A DNA stretch of 64,000 nucleotides from Phycisphaerales bacterium (GCA_029260395.1 JAJDDJ010000013.1:186001-250000); one strand, 5' to 3'; shown: positions 54,035 to 63,383, counted from the first letter of the stretch. Made by a program: numbers and translations. Notes: generated from the sequence alone by a model not told the origin.

Positions 54035-54775
54035 ATGTCAAAACACGCACAACGCACCGCAGTCCTCGCCTTCGCCGTTCTGTTTACCCCGCTCGCAAGT
54101 GCCGAGATCATCGAGTTCTGGAGCGGTCAGAGCGGAAGTGGCTCGGGCAACCCGGGCGCACCCGACGATGAAGTCACCGTGAACCCGTGGGGCCATCCCG
54201 CCAATGCGCCCATCCTTCCAACCGCGTTTACCCTCGCCAACTTCTCGGCCACGGCGAGCGGGGCACCGGCTGTGGTCGTAAGGCCTCAGGGTGCCTGGAT
54301 GGGGGGGGCCATCGCACCGCTCTCCGACTCGAGAGCCAGGTGGATCAACTACGCCGCCGACGCCTTCGGTGGCTTCGGGCCAGCCGGCTCTACCCTGTAC
54401 GCCGTCCCATTCTGGGTCAACACCGCCAACATCACCAACGCCACACTCTCCTTCGAGGGCGGTGTCGACGATGTCCTCGGAGACTGGTTCACCAACGACG
54501 GGCCAAACCTTGACGGCCTCTACGTCAACGGCACTCCAGCCGGGTACCAATACCAAGGCTTCAACTTCGCCAACCGCACCACCCACAGCCAAAACATCAC
54601 CGCGCTGATCCACCCGGGCCAAAACTACCTGTATTTCTACCAGCGCGATCACGGCTTCGGCGCTGGCGGCATCATTTTCAGCGGGACCGTCAACGTGGTG
54701 CCCACGCCCGTCACACTCGCACCCTTTGCCGCAGCAGGACTCGGCTTCGTCCGTCGCAGGCGTCGCGCGATCTGA
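54035..54775 (+). CDS. secreted protein with sorting tail
   Basis: 246-residue exported protein. Signal TAVLAFAVLFTPLASAEI; tail VVPTPVTLAPFAAAGLGFVRRRRRAI, nearly the same as that of the preceding gene (PTP-x-TLAP-x-AAA-x-LGF then Arg), which points to duplication of the tail. The body has WINYAADAFGGFGPAGSTLY, NATLSFEGGVDDVLGDWFTN and NYLYFYQRDHGFGAGGIIF, resembling carbohydrate-binding or PA14-like jelly-roll segments. AAGGAG precedes the ATG at 54035. A terminator follows at 54826. Confidence 0.8.
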   Translation: MSKHAQRTAVLAFAVLFTPLASAEIIEFWSGQSGSGSGNPGAPDDEVTVNPWGHPANAPILPTAFTLANFSATASGAPAVVVRPQGAWMGGAIAPLSDSRARWINYAADAFGGFGPAGSTLYAVPFWVNTANITNATLSFEGGVDDVLGDWFTNDGPNLDGLYVNGTPAGYQYQGFNFANRTTHSQNITALIHPGQNYLYFYQRDHGFGAGGIIFSGTVNVVPTPVTLAPFAAAGLGFVRRRRRAI

Positions 54776-54825
54776 GCTCATCCTGAGCGCCGGGAGACAA
54801 CCGTGTCCCCGGCGATGTGAACCAG

Positions 54826-54868
54826 CCCCCGGAGCGCTTCGGTGCTCCGGGGGTTGTTCGTTGTTTCC
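54826..54868 (+). terminator. rho-independent terminator
   Basis: A perfect 10-bp stem CCCCCGGAGC/GCTCCGGGGG (54826-54835 with 54844-54853) with loop GCTTCGGT is followed by TTGTTCGTTGTTTCC. It lies 51 bp after the last of the three sorted-protein genes and ends that unit. Confidence 0.88.
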
Positions 54869-55084
54869 ATTCCGACTGAGGCGATCCGGCTCCCTGGGGA
54901 GAGTTCATCCTCTGCATGGCAGCCTCGAGGCCTAGCCGTCGCTCCCGCCCGCGCTTCACGCAGGCATCTCCGGGATGGTGGGGGCGTGATCTCGCCCCAC
55001 CGATGGCGGTGGTGGCTCGCAGGATTGTCTGTGATGTCTACACCGTTGCGGTGAGCGCCGTGACGCTGGTCTATTGCCGACCAT

Positions 55085-58000
55085 TCAGTGGAAGTCCCGC
55101 GACCCGCTGCCGACATCAGCGATGTCACGATCGAGGCTGCGGATGTGTTCGGCGTGAACGTGGACCACCTCGCCCTGGCGTTCGAGCTTGCCACGGACGA
55201 TGAGCCCCGTGCTGAGCCGAACGACCCGGCGGAACCGTTCGTACACGTTGGGCCACAGGATCAGATTCGCGATACCGGTCTCGTCCTCCAGCGTGATGAA
55301 CACGACACCCGAAGCCGTGCTAGGCCTCTGACGAACCAGTACCACGCCAGCGATCTCGACTCGTTGACCTTGTGGGCACGTTCGCTCGTCACGCAGCTCG
55401 CACGCCTCGACCACGCCCAGCCCCTTCAGCCGATCGCGAGCGAAGGCCAGCGGGTGCGACTTGAGCGATAAGCCCGTGCTCTGATAATCGTGGGTCATGC
55501 GGAGTTCGTCGCTGGCGGCCGGCAGCGATTCCATGCCGTCCGTGCTCAGCGCGTCGTCGGCCCGTTCGCAGGACGAGAAGAGCGGCGAAGCGTCGTCACG
55601 AAGCGAGCGGATCGCCCATAGCGCCGCTCGTCGATCGAGCCCAATCGATCCGAATGCATCGGCCTCAGCGAGTTTGCGAAGCCCGCGCACGCTGATACCC
55701 GAGGTCCGCCACAAGCCGTCGATAGTCCTGAATCCACCTTGGTTCCGCACGGCGGGCTCTACCAGCTTGGCATCAGACTCGGAGAGGCCCTTGGCCAGCC
55801 GCATGCCGAGCCGGATCGCGTTACCGTGCTCCTCAAGCGTGCAGTCCCACTGACTTAGATTGACATCGATAGGCCGAACGCACACGCCGTGCTCCTGCGC
55901 ATCGCGGATGATCTGCGCGGGCCGATAGAAGCCCATCGGCTGCGAGTTGATGAGCGCTGCCGCGAACGCCGCCGGCTCGTAATGCTTGAGCCAGCACGAG
56001 GCGTACACGAGCAGCGCGAAGCTAGCAGCATGCGATTCGGGGAATCCGTACTCGCTAAAGCCCTTGATCTGCTCGAAGCACCGCTCGGCAAACTCACGTG
56101 GGTAACCCCGTTCCAGCATCCCCGAGACGAGCTTCGCGCCGAATCTGTGGATCGCATCACCCTTGCGTTTCCAAGCGGCCATCGCTCGGCGCAGGCTGTC
56201 CGCCTCATCAGGGGTGAAGCCCGCTGCCACGATCGCCAGCCGCATCGCCTGCTCCTGAAACAACGGCACGCCCAGCGTCCGGCCGAGCACCTCCTCGATC
56301 TCAGCGCTGGGGAACGTGACTTCCTCTTCGCCGTTGCGCCGCCGAAGGTACGGGTGGACCATGTCGCCCTGGATCGGGCCGGGCCGGACGATCGCCACCT
56401 CGATGACCAGGTCGTAGAAACACGCGGGCTTGAGCCTCGGCAGCATCGACATCTGCGCCCGGCTCTCGATCTGGAACACACCCAGCGTGTCCGCCCGCTG
56501 AATCATCGCGTACACGTCCTGGTCCTCCGCGTGCTCGGTTAGCACCCCCGGGAGGGTCAACTCGTGTCCCTTGTGCGCACGGATCAGATCAAAGCTCTTG
56601 CGAACACACGTCAGCATGCCCAGCCCCAGGCAGTCCACCTTGAGCATGCCCATCGCATCGATGTCGTCCTTGTCCCATTCGATGACCGTGCGGTCCTCCA
56701 TGGCCGCGTTCTCGATCGGCACCAACTCGCACAGCGGCCCCCGGGTGATGACAAACCCGCCCACGTGCTGCGAGAGATGCCGAGGGAAACCCGAGAGCTG
56801 CCCGGTGAGCTTGAGAATCTGCGCGATCGTCCGGTCAGCGGGATCGAACCCCGCCTCGCGGGCTCGGGCGTGCTGCTCCTTCTCGCCCCAGCGGTCCATG
56901 CTCTTGGCAAGGGTGTCCACCGCGTCGGCGCTCAGGCCCATGGCCTTGCTCACCTCGCGGATCGCACTGCGGCCCCGGTAGCTCACCACCTCGGCGGTCA
57001 GAGCCGCCCGGTCACGCCCGTACTTGGAATAGATGTACTGGATCACCTCCTCGCGGCGTTCGTGTTCGAAGTCGATGTCGATGTCGGGCGGCTCGCCCCG
57101 CTCGCGGCTTACAAACCGGGCGAACAGCAACTGAAACCGCGACGGGTCCACCTCGGTGATGCCCAAGCAGTAGCACACCGCCGAATTCGCCGCCCCGCCC
57201 CGTCCCTGGCACAGGATGCCCTTGGAGCGTGCGAACGCGACGATGTCATCGCACGTCAGGAAGTAGGGTTCGTACCGCAGCTCCTCGATCAGTCGCAACT
57301 CCTGCTCCAGCGCCTCGCGAACCTTATCAGGCACGCCGTAGGGGTACCGTTTGTGCGCACCCGCCCATGCCTTGTCACGCAGATGACCGATCGCCGTGCT
57401 CCCCTCCGGGCACGCTTCTGTGGGGTACTCGTACCGAAGCTCGTCGAGGCTGAAAGCCGACGCTCGCAGCGCGATCTGCGCAGACCTTGCGACCGCCTGT
57501 GGGTAACGGTCGAACAGGCTCGCCATCTCCTCGGCGGGTTTGAGATGGCGCTCGGCATTCGCTTCGAGCCGACGGCCCGCTCGGTGGATGGTGTGCCCGT
57601 GGCGGATGCAAGTCAGCACGTCCTGCAACGGCCGTCGCTCCGGGGCGTGGTAGAGTACCGCGTTCGAAGCAGCCATCGGTATTCCCAGCTCGCGTGCGCA
57701 CACCCAGAGCGAAGCAAGCCGGTCGCTGTCGTTCGAGCCGAACGCAACTGATGCCAAGAGCGAGAGCCCGTCGTTATCGAATACTCCGAGGAGCCTTCGA
57801 GCAAGGTCGATGAAGGCATCGTCAATGAGCCTCGGCGGAATGAGAACACCGAGCAGGCCTTCGCAGTGCTCGATCAGATCATCGATGGAGAGATCGCACT
57901 CGCCTTTAGGGGCGCGACGTTTGCCGAGCGTGAGCAGTCTGCACAGCCGGGCGTACGCCAGCCGATCGGTTGGATAGACCACAACCTCCAGCCCTCGCGA

Positions 58001-58318
58001 GCGGGTGAGCTTGAGCCGACACCCGACCGCCAGCGGGATGCCAGCGTCCTTGGCCGCCACGTGCGCACGCACGATGCCAGCCAGTGTGTTCGTGTCCGCG
58101 ATGCTCGCAGCCACATGCCCAAGGGCGGCAGCGCGCTGAACCAACTCTTCAGGGTGGCTCGCCCCGGTTAGAAAGGTGAAGTTGCTGGTCGTGCATAGCT
58201 CTGCGAAGGGCAAATAGACTGGCCGCTTGCCAGATCCTGGAGGCCCAGCCTTCGGCGAATCGGTCTTGGGTGCACGGAACGGATGCGTTCTTGGCTTTGG
58301 TGGTGGCTGGCCGGGCAT
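55085..58318 (-). CDS. dnaE2: error-prone DNA polymerase III alpha subunit DnaE2
   Basis: 1077-residue C-family polymerase used for damage-induced mutagenic translesion synthesis. It has an N-terminal PHP domain (YLPFAELCTTSNFTFLTGASHP), the polymerase catalytic motif PPDIDIDFEHERREEV near residue 410, AVCYCLGITEVDP, FVSRERGEPP, GMLKVDCLGLGMLTC, and a C-terminal OB domain (VEIAGVVLVRQRPSTASGVV, FITLEDETG). It lacks the C-terminal tail of the replicative DnaE1, as expected. The ATG at 58318 lies two bases after the ImuB stop, so imuA-imuB-dnaE2 form one operon. All three catalytic acids are present. Confidence 0.95.
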   Translation of the reverse strand: MPGQPPPKPRTHPFRAPKTDSPKAGPPGSGKRPVYLPFAELCTTSNFTFLTGASHPEELVQRAAALGHVAASIADTNTLAGIVRAHVAAKDAGIPLAVGCRLKLTRSRGLEVVVYPTDRLAYARLCRLLTLGKRRAPKGECDLSIDDLIEHCEGLLGVLIPPRLIDDAFIDLARRLLGVFDNDGLSLLASVAFGSNDSDRLASLWVCARELGIPMAASNAVLYHAPERRPLQDVLTCIRHGHTIHRAGRRLEANAERHLKPAEEMASLFDRYPQAVARSAQIALRASAFSLDELRYEYPTEACPEGSTAIGHLRDKAWAGAHKRYPYGVPDKVREALEQELRLIEELRYEPYFLTCDDIVAFARSKGILCQGRGGAANSAVCYCLGITEVDPSRFQLLFARFVSRERGEPPDIDIDFEHERREEVIQYIYSKYGRDRAALTAEVVSYRGRSAIREVSKAMGLSADAVDTLAKSMDRWGEKEQHARAREAGFDPADRTIAQILKLTGQLSGFPRHLSQHVGGFVITRGPLCELVPIENAAMEDRTVIEWDKDDIDAMGMLKVDCLGLGMLTCVRKSFDLIRAHKGHELTLPGVLTEHAEDQDVYAMIQRADTLGVFQIESRAQMSMLPRLKPACFYDLVIEVAIVRPGPIQGDMVHPYLRRRNGEEEVTFPSAEIEEVLGRTLGVPLFQEQAMRLAIVAAGFTPDEADSLRRAMAAWKRKGDAIHRFGAKLVSGMLERGYPREFAERCFEQIKGFSEYGFPESHAASFALLVYASCWLKHYEPAAFAAALINSQPMGFYRPAQIIRDAQEHGVCVRPIDVNLSQWDCTLEEHGNAIRLGMRLAKGLSESDAKLVEPAVRNQGGFRTIDGLWRTSGISVRGLRKLAEADAFGSIGLDRRAALWAIRSLRDDASPLFSSCERADDALSTDGMESLPAASDELRMTHDYQSTGLSLKSHPLAFARDRLKGLGVVEACELRDERTCPQGQRVEIAGVVLVRQRPSTASGVVFITLEDETGIANLILWPNVYERFRRVVRLSTGLIVRGKLERQGEVVHVHAEHIRSLDRDIADVGSGSRDFH

Positions 58319-58320
58319 GG

Positions 58321-59832
58321 CTAGGCCCACACGCCGTGGACGTGCCAACACCCGGTTTCGCTCTCGCGAAAGAGCCAAAGCCACCGTCCGCGGTCGTCGC
58401 ACACCTTGAAGTAATCGCGCGTCTGACGGTCGCCTTCCCACCACTCGGGGCCGATGCGTTCGGGACCGATGCTCTGCTCGATGGTATGATCCTGCCCAGC
58501 GATCATCATGCTGGCCACGGGACCATCGGGAAACACCGACAGCACACGGACCTCGACCGGGGAATCGAACAGCACGGTCGGGCGGTCACCCAGCGGCGGT
58601 GGTTCGGCAGCGGCTCCGGGCCGACTGGTTGTCAGCACCGAGGCCCATCGGAATGCTCGCTCGGGCAGGTGCGAAGCGTGCAGCGTCGCACGCATGACCC
58701 GGCGATCGCCCAACCTAGCCGTCAACGCATCGAGCAACTCGCCCTCCGCCTTAACGGCCTGCTGAGGCGGTGCGTCCCAGCACCGGGCCTGCTCGTGATC
58801 GATTCGGCAGAGATGTAATGCTGTGATCGAGACTCCCTCCACCCCGAAGCCCAGATGGACCCGCTCCAGCTTGGGACGAACGATCGCCCAAAGATGCCTC
58901 GGCTCCCGGCTCGGGCGCGAGAGCTGTGCGCCGATCGCTGCTGGTTCGAGGTCCGACCGGAGGAGTTCAATCCGGAGCCGGGTCGCTCCGCTCTCCAGCG
59001 ATGCCAGCCGTGCGCACAGCTCGTACAGCAGTTCGCGCACGGTCAGTTCGATGGCTTCGAGACTGGGCGTCGGCCCGTCGAACAGCCGGTGGGCTTGTGG
59101 CGGATCGACCGGGCGGACCGGATCAATGGTCTCGATGGCCTCGCCCATTGCCTGATCGAGCCGGAGCAGCACCGAAGGGCCGAAGCGGGCCGGCAGCGTG
59201 CGCCGGGGCAGAGCCAAGAGGTGCTCGACGCGGTCGATGCCAAGCGTGGCCAGGTCCGCAACGCACGGCGCTTCAAGACGCAGCGCTGCGGTGGGCATCG
59301 GCGCAAGCAGGGAGCTCTGTTCGCCGTCAACGGCAATGGTGCGGTCGTTAGCGAACCTTGCCAGAGCCCATGCTGCGCCGAATGTCGGCGCGATCGCCGA
59401 GCGGGTGCGCACACCCAATCCGGCAAAGCCGCGAGTCAGACGGGCCATCAGCATCGGCTCACCCTTCCAGACCCGCTCGCAGCCGGTGATGTCCAGCAGC
59501 AGTCCATCGGGCGGATCAACCGCGACGGTGGGGGCCAGCCGATTCGCCCACGCCGCTAGGGCTCGCAGCTTGATGGCCACCGACTCGGGCTGGAACTGCT
59601 CGATCCGTGCGCTGCCGGCGGGCAGGATCGCGCGAGCATCACCCAGGGCCATGCCGACGGCGGCGCCGTCGGCCATCGCTCGCTCGCAGGCGGCAACGAC
59701 GACCTGGCGTTGGCCTTGCGGCTGCACGATAAGGATGGGCCTTCGATCAGGCGAAGCGTCTGTGCGTCGATCCTGCCGACGAAGCAGATCGATCGCCAGC
59801 ATCGGGCACCAGACTGACAGAGCACGTCTCAT
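58321..59832 (-). CDS. imuB: ImuB, Y-family polymerase-like protein of the mutasome
   Basis: 503-residue non-catalytic Y-family protein that links ImuA and DnaE2 to the beta clamp. The start MRRALSVWCPMLAIDLLRR matches the family's RRxLSLWFPRLAxDR opening. GLLLDITGCERVWKGEPML, FGAAWALARFA and LGIDRVEHLLALPRRTLPARFG (little-finger approach and HhH) follow. The C-terminal part (YFKVCDDRGRWLWLFRESET, GCWHVHGVWA) is the conserved ImuB end. Its start overlaps the ImuA stop by about 86 bp, or more if an upstream ATG at 59868 is used. Confidence 0.93.
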   Translation of the reverse strand: MRRALSVWCPMLAIDLLRRQDRRTDASPDRRPILIVQPQGQRQVVVAACERAMADGAAVGMALGDARAILPAGSARIEQFQPESVAIKLRALAAWANRLAPTVAVDPPDGLLLDITGCERVWKGEPMLMARLTRGFAGLGVRTRSAIAPTFGAAWALARFANDRTIAVDGEQSSLLAPMPTAALRLEAPCVADLATLGIDRVEHLLALPRRTLPARFGPSVLLRLDQAMGEAIETIDPVRPVDPPQAHRLFDGPTPSLEAIELTVRELLYELCARLASLESGATRLRIELLRSDLEPAAIGAQLSRPSREPRHLWAIVRPKLERVHLGFGVEGVSITALHLCRIDHEQARCWDAPPQQAVKAEGELLDALTARLGDRRVMRATLHASHLPERAFRWASVLTTSRPGAAAEPPPLGDRPTVLFDSPVEVRVLSVFPDGPVASMMIAGQDHTIEQSIGPERIGPEWWEGDRQTRDYFKVCDDRGRWLWLFRESETGCWHVHGVWA

Positions 59833-60514
59833 GGTCTCGTTGCACGCACCAGCGGCGCACGCCCTCATCGGAAGACTGCAAGCCTTTGCAGCGCAGCAGG
59901 TCGATCGCCCACCGTGGCGATGTTGAAGCGGTCATGCCTGCTGGTTCAGGTTCAACGCGCCACCGGGTCCACGCGGCCGAGACCTCGCCGCGCTCTCGCC
60001 AGGGCCGTGCCAGCAAGCCCACAGCAGACCCGGTGCTCGCGGCCAGTTGGAGCCTGCGCGAAGCGCTCATGCCAAGCCCGCTGGCATCAGAGATCACCAC
60101 GCCCACAGCCTTCGCCCGCAATGCCAGATCAGCCGACCACACGCGGCCATCGATCTCGGCGGCGTCCACGAAGACCGATCGGGCCAGCAACCCTGCCGGG
60201 AGTGCGAGAGGGCAGGGCCAGCAAGGCCGACCGATCCAGATCGCCAGCAAGCCCGGGGGCGATGCCTCTAGCGAGCGATCGGCGAGATGCACGAGCAGGC
60301 TCATCGGCGGCAGGCTGAACGCGGAGTCGTCACCGGTTAACCACTCATGGACGCATCCCCGGCGAAGACCGCCAGTTACGCAGTCCGGGCCGTCCCACCC
60401 GGTTCCAAGGGACCCCAACCCTTCAGAACCGCTGGGAGTCCGGGTTTGAACCCGCTCAAGGGCACCGGCTAGGCCGAGCAAGGCCCCGTGCTTTGGATGG
60501 TTTGATGGCAGCAT
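59747..60514 (-). CDS. imuA: ImuA, RecA-like protein of the mutasome
   Basis: 255-residue protein. A GGLRRGCVHEWL segment near residue 48 is the family's G-L-P-R-G-x-x-H-E motif. LLAIWIGRPCWPCPLALPAG, SVFVDAAEIDGRVWSADLAL and AVGVVISDASGLGMSASRRLQLAA correspond to the RecA-like core strands. No Walker A is present, as is usual for ImuA. It is the first gene of the operon. Its start lies 7 bp after an 11-bp palindrome, and it is divergent from the SRAP gene. Confidence 0.85.
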   Translation of the reverse strand: MLPSNHPKHGALLGLAGALERVQTRTPSGSEGLGSLGTGWDGPDCVTGGLRRGCVHEWLTGDDSAFSLPPMSLLVHLADRSLEASPPGLLAIWIGRPCWPCPLALPAGLLARSVFVDAAEIDGRVWSADLALRAKAVGVVISDASGLGMSASRRLQLAASTGSAVGLLARPWRERGEVSAAWTRWRVEPEPAGMTASTSPRWAIDLLRCKGLQSSDEGVRRWCVQRDHETCSVSLVPDAGDRSASSAGSTHRRFA

Positions 60515-60591
60515 AATGTTAGGGTAATACCCAAACGAAATACGATCAAGAACAACTAGACCGATAGACTCAAGACCCCAAGAATCCTCCC
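60515..60591. promoter_or_regulatory. divergent control region of imuA operon and SRAP gene, with palindrome
   Basis: A 77-bp gap between two divergent DNA-damage genes. GGGTA-A-TACCC at 60522-60532 is a perfect inverted repeat with its edge 7 bp from the imuA start, in a good position to block initiation. A second element, TAGAC-CGA-TAGAC (about 60558-60570), lies nearer the SRAP gene. Neither is one of the familiar LexA boxes (CTGT-N8-ACAG, GTTC-N7-GTTC, GAAC-N4-GTTC). An SOS-type operator is an inference from context. Confidence 0.5.
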
Positions 60592-61257
60592 ATGTGCGGC
60601 CGATTCACTCGCGAGTTCACCTGGCAGCAGGTCCATGACTTTCTCGACCTGCGGTTCCCCAGCGAACTGGAGGTTTTGGCCAGTTACAACGTCGCGCCCA
60701 CACAGTTCTCGCCCGTGGCCCGGCAGCGCGAAGGTGGCTTGGAACTCATTGAGGCCAAGTGGGGCCTGATTCCGTCGTGGGCGAAGGACGCGTCGATCGG
60801 CGCTCGGATGCTCAACGCCCGCAGCGAGACCGCCGCCGACAAGCCCTCGTTCCGGGCCGCGATGGCGAGGCGACGGTGCGTGGTCCCGGTGAGCGGGTTC
60901 TACGAGTGGCAGAAGCGAGACGAGGGTGCGAAGCAGCCGTACTACATCTACCGGGCCGATGGTGAGATTTTGCTGTTCGCCGGGCTCTGGGAGCGGTGGT
61001 CGAAAGCGGGCGAGCCCGTCGAGTCGTTCACGATCCTGACAACTTCGCCCAATGCGATGATGCGAGAGGTTCACGACCGGATGCCGTGCGTGCTGGAGCG
61101 TGAGGAAGTCGAGCGGTGGTGCGGGGGGACCGACACGGATGATGCGCACGCGATGCTCCGTCCTGCTGCGGATGGCGTGCTGACCATGCACCCGGTGAGT
61201 TCGCGAGTGAACAACGCCAGGGCCAACAACGATGCAAGCCTTGTTGTGCAAGTCTAA
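60592..61257 (+). CDS. SRAP-domain protein (YedK/HMCES type), abasic-site DNA-protein crosslinker
   Basis: 221-residue SOS-response-associated peptidase-fold protein that covalently shields abasic sites in single-stranded DNA. Cys2 follows the initiator Met (MCGRFT) and must be exposed to form the thiazolidine link. The other active-site residues are in place: N75 and R77 in RMLNARSET, E105 in SGFYEWQ, and H161 in MREVHDRMPCVL. Numbering is almost that of E. coli YedK. The gene is divergent from imuA-imuB-dnaE2 with a 77-bp shared promoter region, which fits joint control after DNA damage. Confidence 0.95.
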   Translation: MCGRFTREFTWQQVHDFLDLRFPSELEVLASYNVAPTQFSPVARQREGGLELIEAKWGLIPSWAKDASIGARMLNARSETAADKPSFRAAMARRRCVVPVSGFYEWQKRDEGAKQPYYIYRADGEILLFAGLWERWSKAGEPVESFTILTTSPNAMMREVHDRMPCVLEREEVERWCGGTDTDDAHAMLRPAADGVLTMHPVSSRVNNARANNDASLVVQV

Positions 61258-61454
61258 AGATCAGCTGATCGTTTCTTGCGGGGCAAGGTGCTGGTCATGT
61301 ACGTCGGCGTGTACGAGTTGAAGCCGTCGGAGCCCCAGCAGTGTGGGGCGCTAGCGGAAGGCCTAGCGACTAAGGCTCGGACATCATGGCAGCGACCTTC
61401 CCTTGACGCGAGTGTTGATCAGGGTTCGAGAGTTCAGTGCTTCGCGCGAATCCG

Positions 61455-63383
61455 TCAATCAGGTTTGTCTTTGGGATCGTGCGACCAAGCGTGGTAGTGC
61501 TGCTGGAGGATCTCGAACACGTCCTTGCGTTCGCCTCCTTCGGAGATCAGCCCCTTGCGGTTGTACCAATCCTGAATGCCCGCAAGGGGTCGCCTAGGCG
61601 AGCGAAAGTCTTTGAGAATCCAAGGGGACAGGCCTTGCAGCTGCCCCTTGCCTTTCAGTTCGTCGCACCACGCCAACTGGTCGCGATAGAAACGAGCACC
61701 GAATTCTTCGGTCCACACTTCATTGGCGGTACCGCGGAGACCCGCCTTGACACCCGCACCAAACTCGCTCAGCACCAGCGGCTTGTCCCATTTGCTTTCA
61801 ATCGGGAGCCCAGCGAGTTGGTCAGTCGAATCGTGGTACCAGCCGATGTACTCATTGATGGCAAGTACGTCGGCATGCTCACCGAAAGGGTCATCGACGA
61901 AGACGCCGTTGAGTCGCCCCGCATCGTCTCGAGTCATGCGTACGAAGCAAGCAGCCGAGACAAGGCGCGAGGGATCGAGCGTTCGAGCGAGACTGGCAAG
62001 CGCACGGCGAAGTTGAGTCTGTGATTGGTTTCCTTCGTTCTCGTTCCCAACCGACCAGATCACAACACTGGCCCGGTTCCGATCGCGTTCGACCATCTCG
62101 GTCAGATGAACTCTCGCGTATCCCTGCGTGAGCGGATTCTGGAAATCGAGGACCCAGTACACCGGAATCTCGGCCCAAACCATCAGCCCGAGTTCGTCAG
62201 CCACCCTGAGCATGTGCTCGTTGTGCGTGTAGTGAGCAAGCCGTACATAATTGCATCCAAGCTCTTTCGCCCAGCCGAGAAGCATCCGGGCATCGCTCTC
62301 GCTCCAAGCTCGGCCGGGTCGATCCGGGGCTTCCTCGTGCAAGCAGATTCCCCGCAAGAACACTTCTTCGCCATTCAACATGATGCTCGTGCCATCTGTT
62401 CGAATCGTGCGGAATCCCACACGATCCCTTGCGGTGTCGGTGGGGGAATGCCAAACGATGTCTTGCAGAGTCGGAGACTCTGGAGACCACAAATCGCGAT
62501 CTTGGGGCCACTCGGCTTGGAACACAGCTCGCCCGTTGCCATCGGTTGTCAGCGAGCGTGGCCCATCAAGTGCCTCGATTTCTACTTTGAGTTGTGTGTG
62601 TGCGGCCCTTGGTCCATCAAGCTGGACGGAGCCAAGCACTCGCATTCCAGCTTCATCCAGTTTGAACTCCCAAGACCGGATGAAGGTCGCCGGGGTCTGT
62701 AGCACCGCCACTTCTCGAGTGAGGCCGCCGTAGTTCCACCAGTCAGTGCGAATCGCGGGCACGTCCTCTGCTCGGCGACGATTGTCCACGCGGACAACGA
62801 TGCTGTTCTTGCCGGCCGCAAGCTTCCCGGTAGTCTCGAAGCAAAATGGGGTGAACCCGACGTGGTGGGAGCCCAAGTACGCACCGTTGAGCCAGACATC
62901 AGCGTGCCGGTTCACCGCGCCAAAGTAGAGGAAGGTCCGCGAGTCTTCTTCGGGTTCGAACTGGAACGATCGCTCGTACCAGACCGTTCCCTCGTAGAAG
63001 AACAGCCTCTCGTCTTGGCTGTTCCAGTCGCCAGGCACGACCATGCGGTCCGCGCCTGCGAAGCTGTACTCGATGCGTTGCTCGGGGTGTGTGCGTTCGC
63101 GATTTGCCCACCATCCGCGGTCAAGCGGCTTGCTCAGGTGGCTGAGAGAACCGGTGTCGTACGGGTCGGGGATGTATTGCCAGTCTCCGGTCAGGTCGAC
63201 CGCGATCCGATCGAGAGCAGATGTGAGCGGCCCGAACAGCCCTTGCCCCTCGGCTCTGGCGGGTTCGGTACCTGGGACTACTGGCTGAGCAATAGCGGGC
63301 GACAAAGCGCACTGACAAATGACCAGACTGGCAAGCCAGCACAACTGCAGGGGGTGTCCTAGATAGTTCATTGACGAGAGCAT
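61455..63383 (-). CDS. secreted glycoside hydrolase family 2 enzyme
   Basis: 642-residue retaining glycosidase (beta-galactosidase/beta-glucuronidase/beta-mannosidase family). A signal peptide (LCWLASLVICQCALSPAIAQ) directs export. The GH2 N-terminal jelly roll has DRMVVPGDWNSQDERLFFYEGTVWYERSF-type segments, with GAVNRHADVWLNGAYLGSHH. The TIM barrel has FLRGICLHEEAPDRPG, the acid/base Glu in VIWSVGNENEG near residue 445, and the nucleophile Glu in LVLSEFGAG near 537. Short length and the GVFVDD... layout are closest to beta-glucuronidases, but the substrate cannot be assigned. The start may be the second ATG, four codons in. Confidence 0.92.
   Translation of the reverse strand: MLSSMNYLGHPLQLCWLASLVICQCALSPAIAQPVVPGTEPARAEGQGLFGPLTSALDRIAVDLTGDWQYIPDPYDTGSLSHLSKPLDRGWWANRERTHPEQRIEYSFAGADRMVVPGDWNSQDERLFFYEGTVWYERSFQFEPEEDSRTFLYFGAVNRHADVWLNGAYLGSHHVGFTPFCFETTGKLAAGKNSIVVRVDNRRRAEDVPAIRTDWWNYGGLTREVAVLQTPATFIRSWEFKLDEAGMRVLGSVQLDGPRAAHTQLKVEIEALDGPRSLTTDGNGRAVFQAEWPQDRDLWSPESPTLQDIVWHSPTDTARDRVGFRTIRTDGTSIMLNGEEVFLRGICLHEEAPDRPGRAWSESDARMLLGWAKELGCNYVRLAHYTHNEHMLRVADELGLMVWAEIPVYWVLDFQNPLTQGYARVHLTEMVERDRNRASVVIWSVGNENEGNQSQTQLRRALASLARTLDPSRLVSAACFVRMTRDDAGRLNGVFVDDPFGEHADVLAINEYIGWYHDSTDQLAGLPIESKWDKPLVLSEFGAGVKAGLRGTANEVWTEEFGARFYRDQLAWCDELKGKGQLQGLSPWILKDFRSPRRPLAGIQDWYNRKGLISEGGERKDVFEILQQHYHAWSHDPKDKPD

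Noticed and set aside
56564..57751. 395-codon + strand frame inside dnaE2
   Set aside because: Antisense to conserved polymerase motifs; His/Arg/Val-rich shadow.
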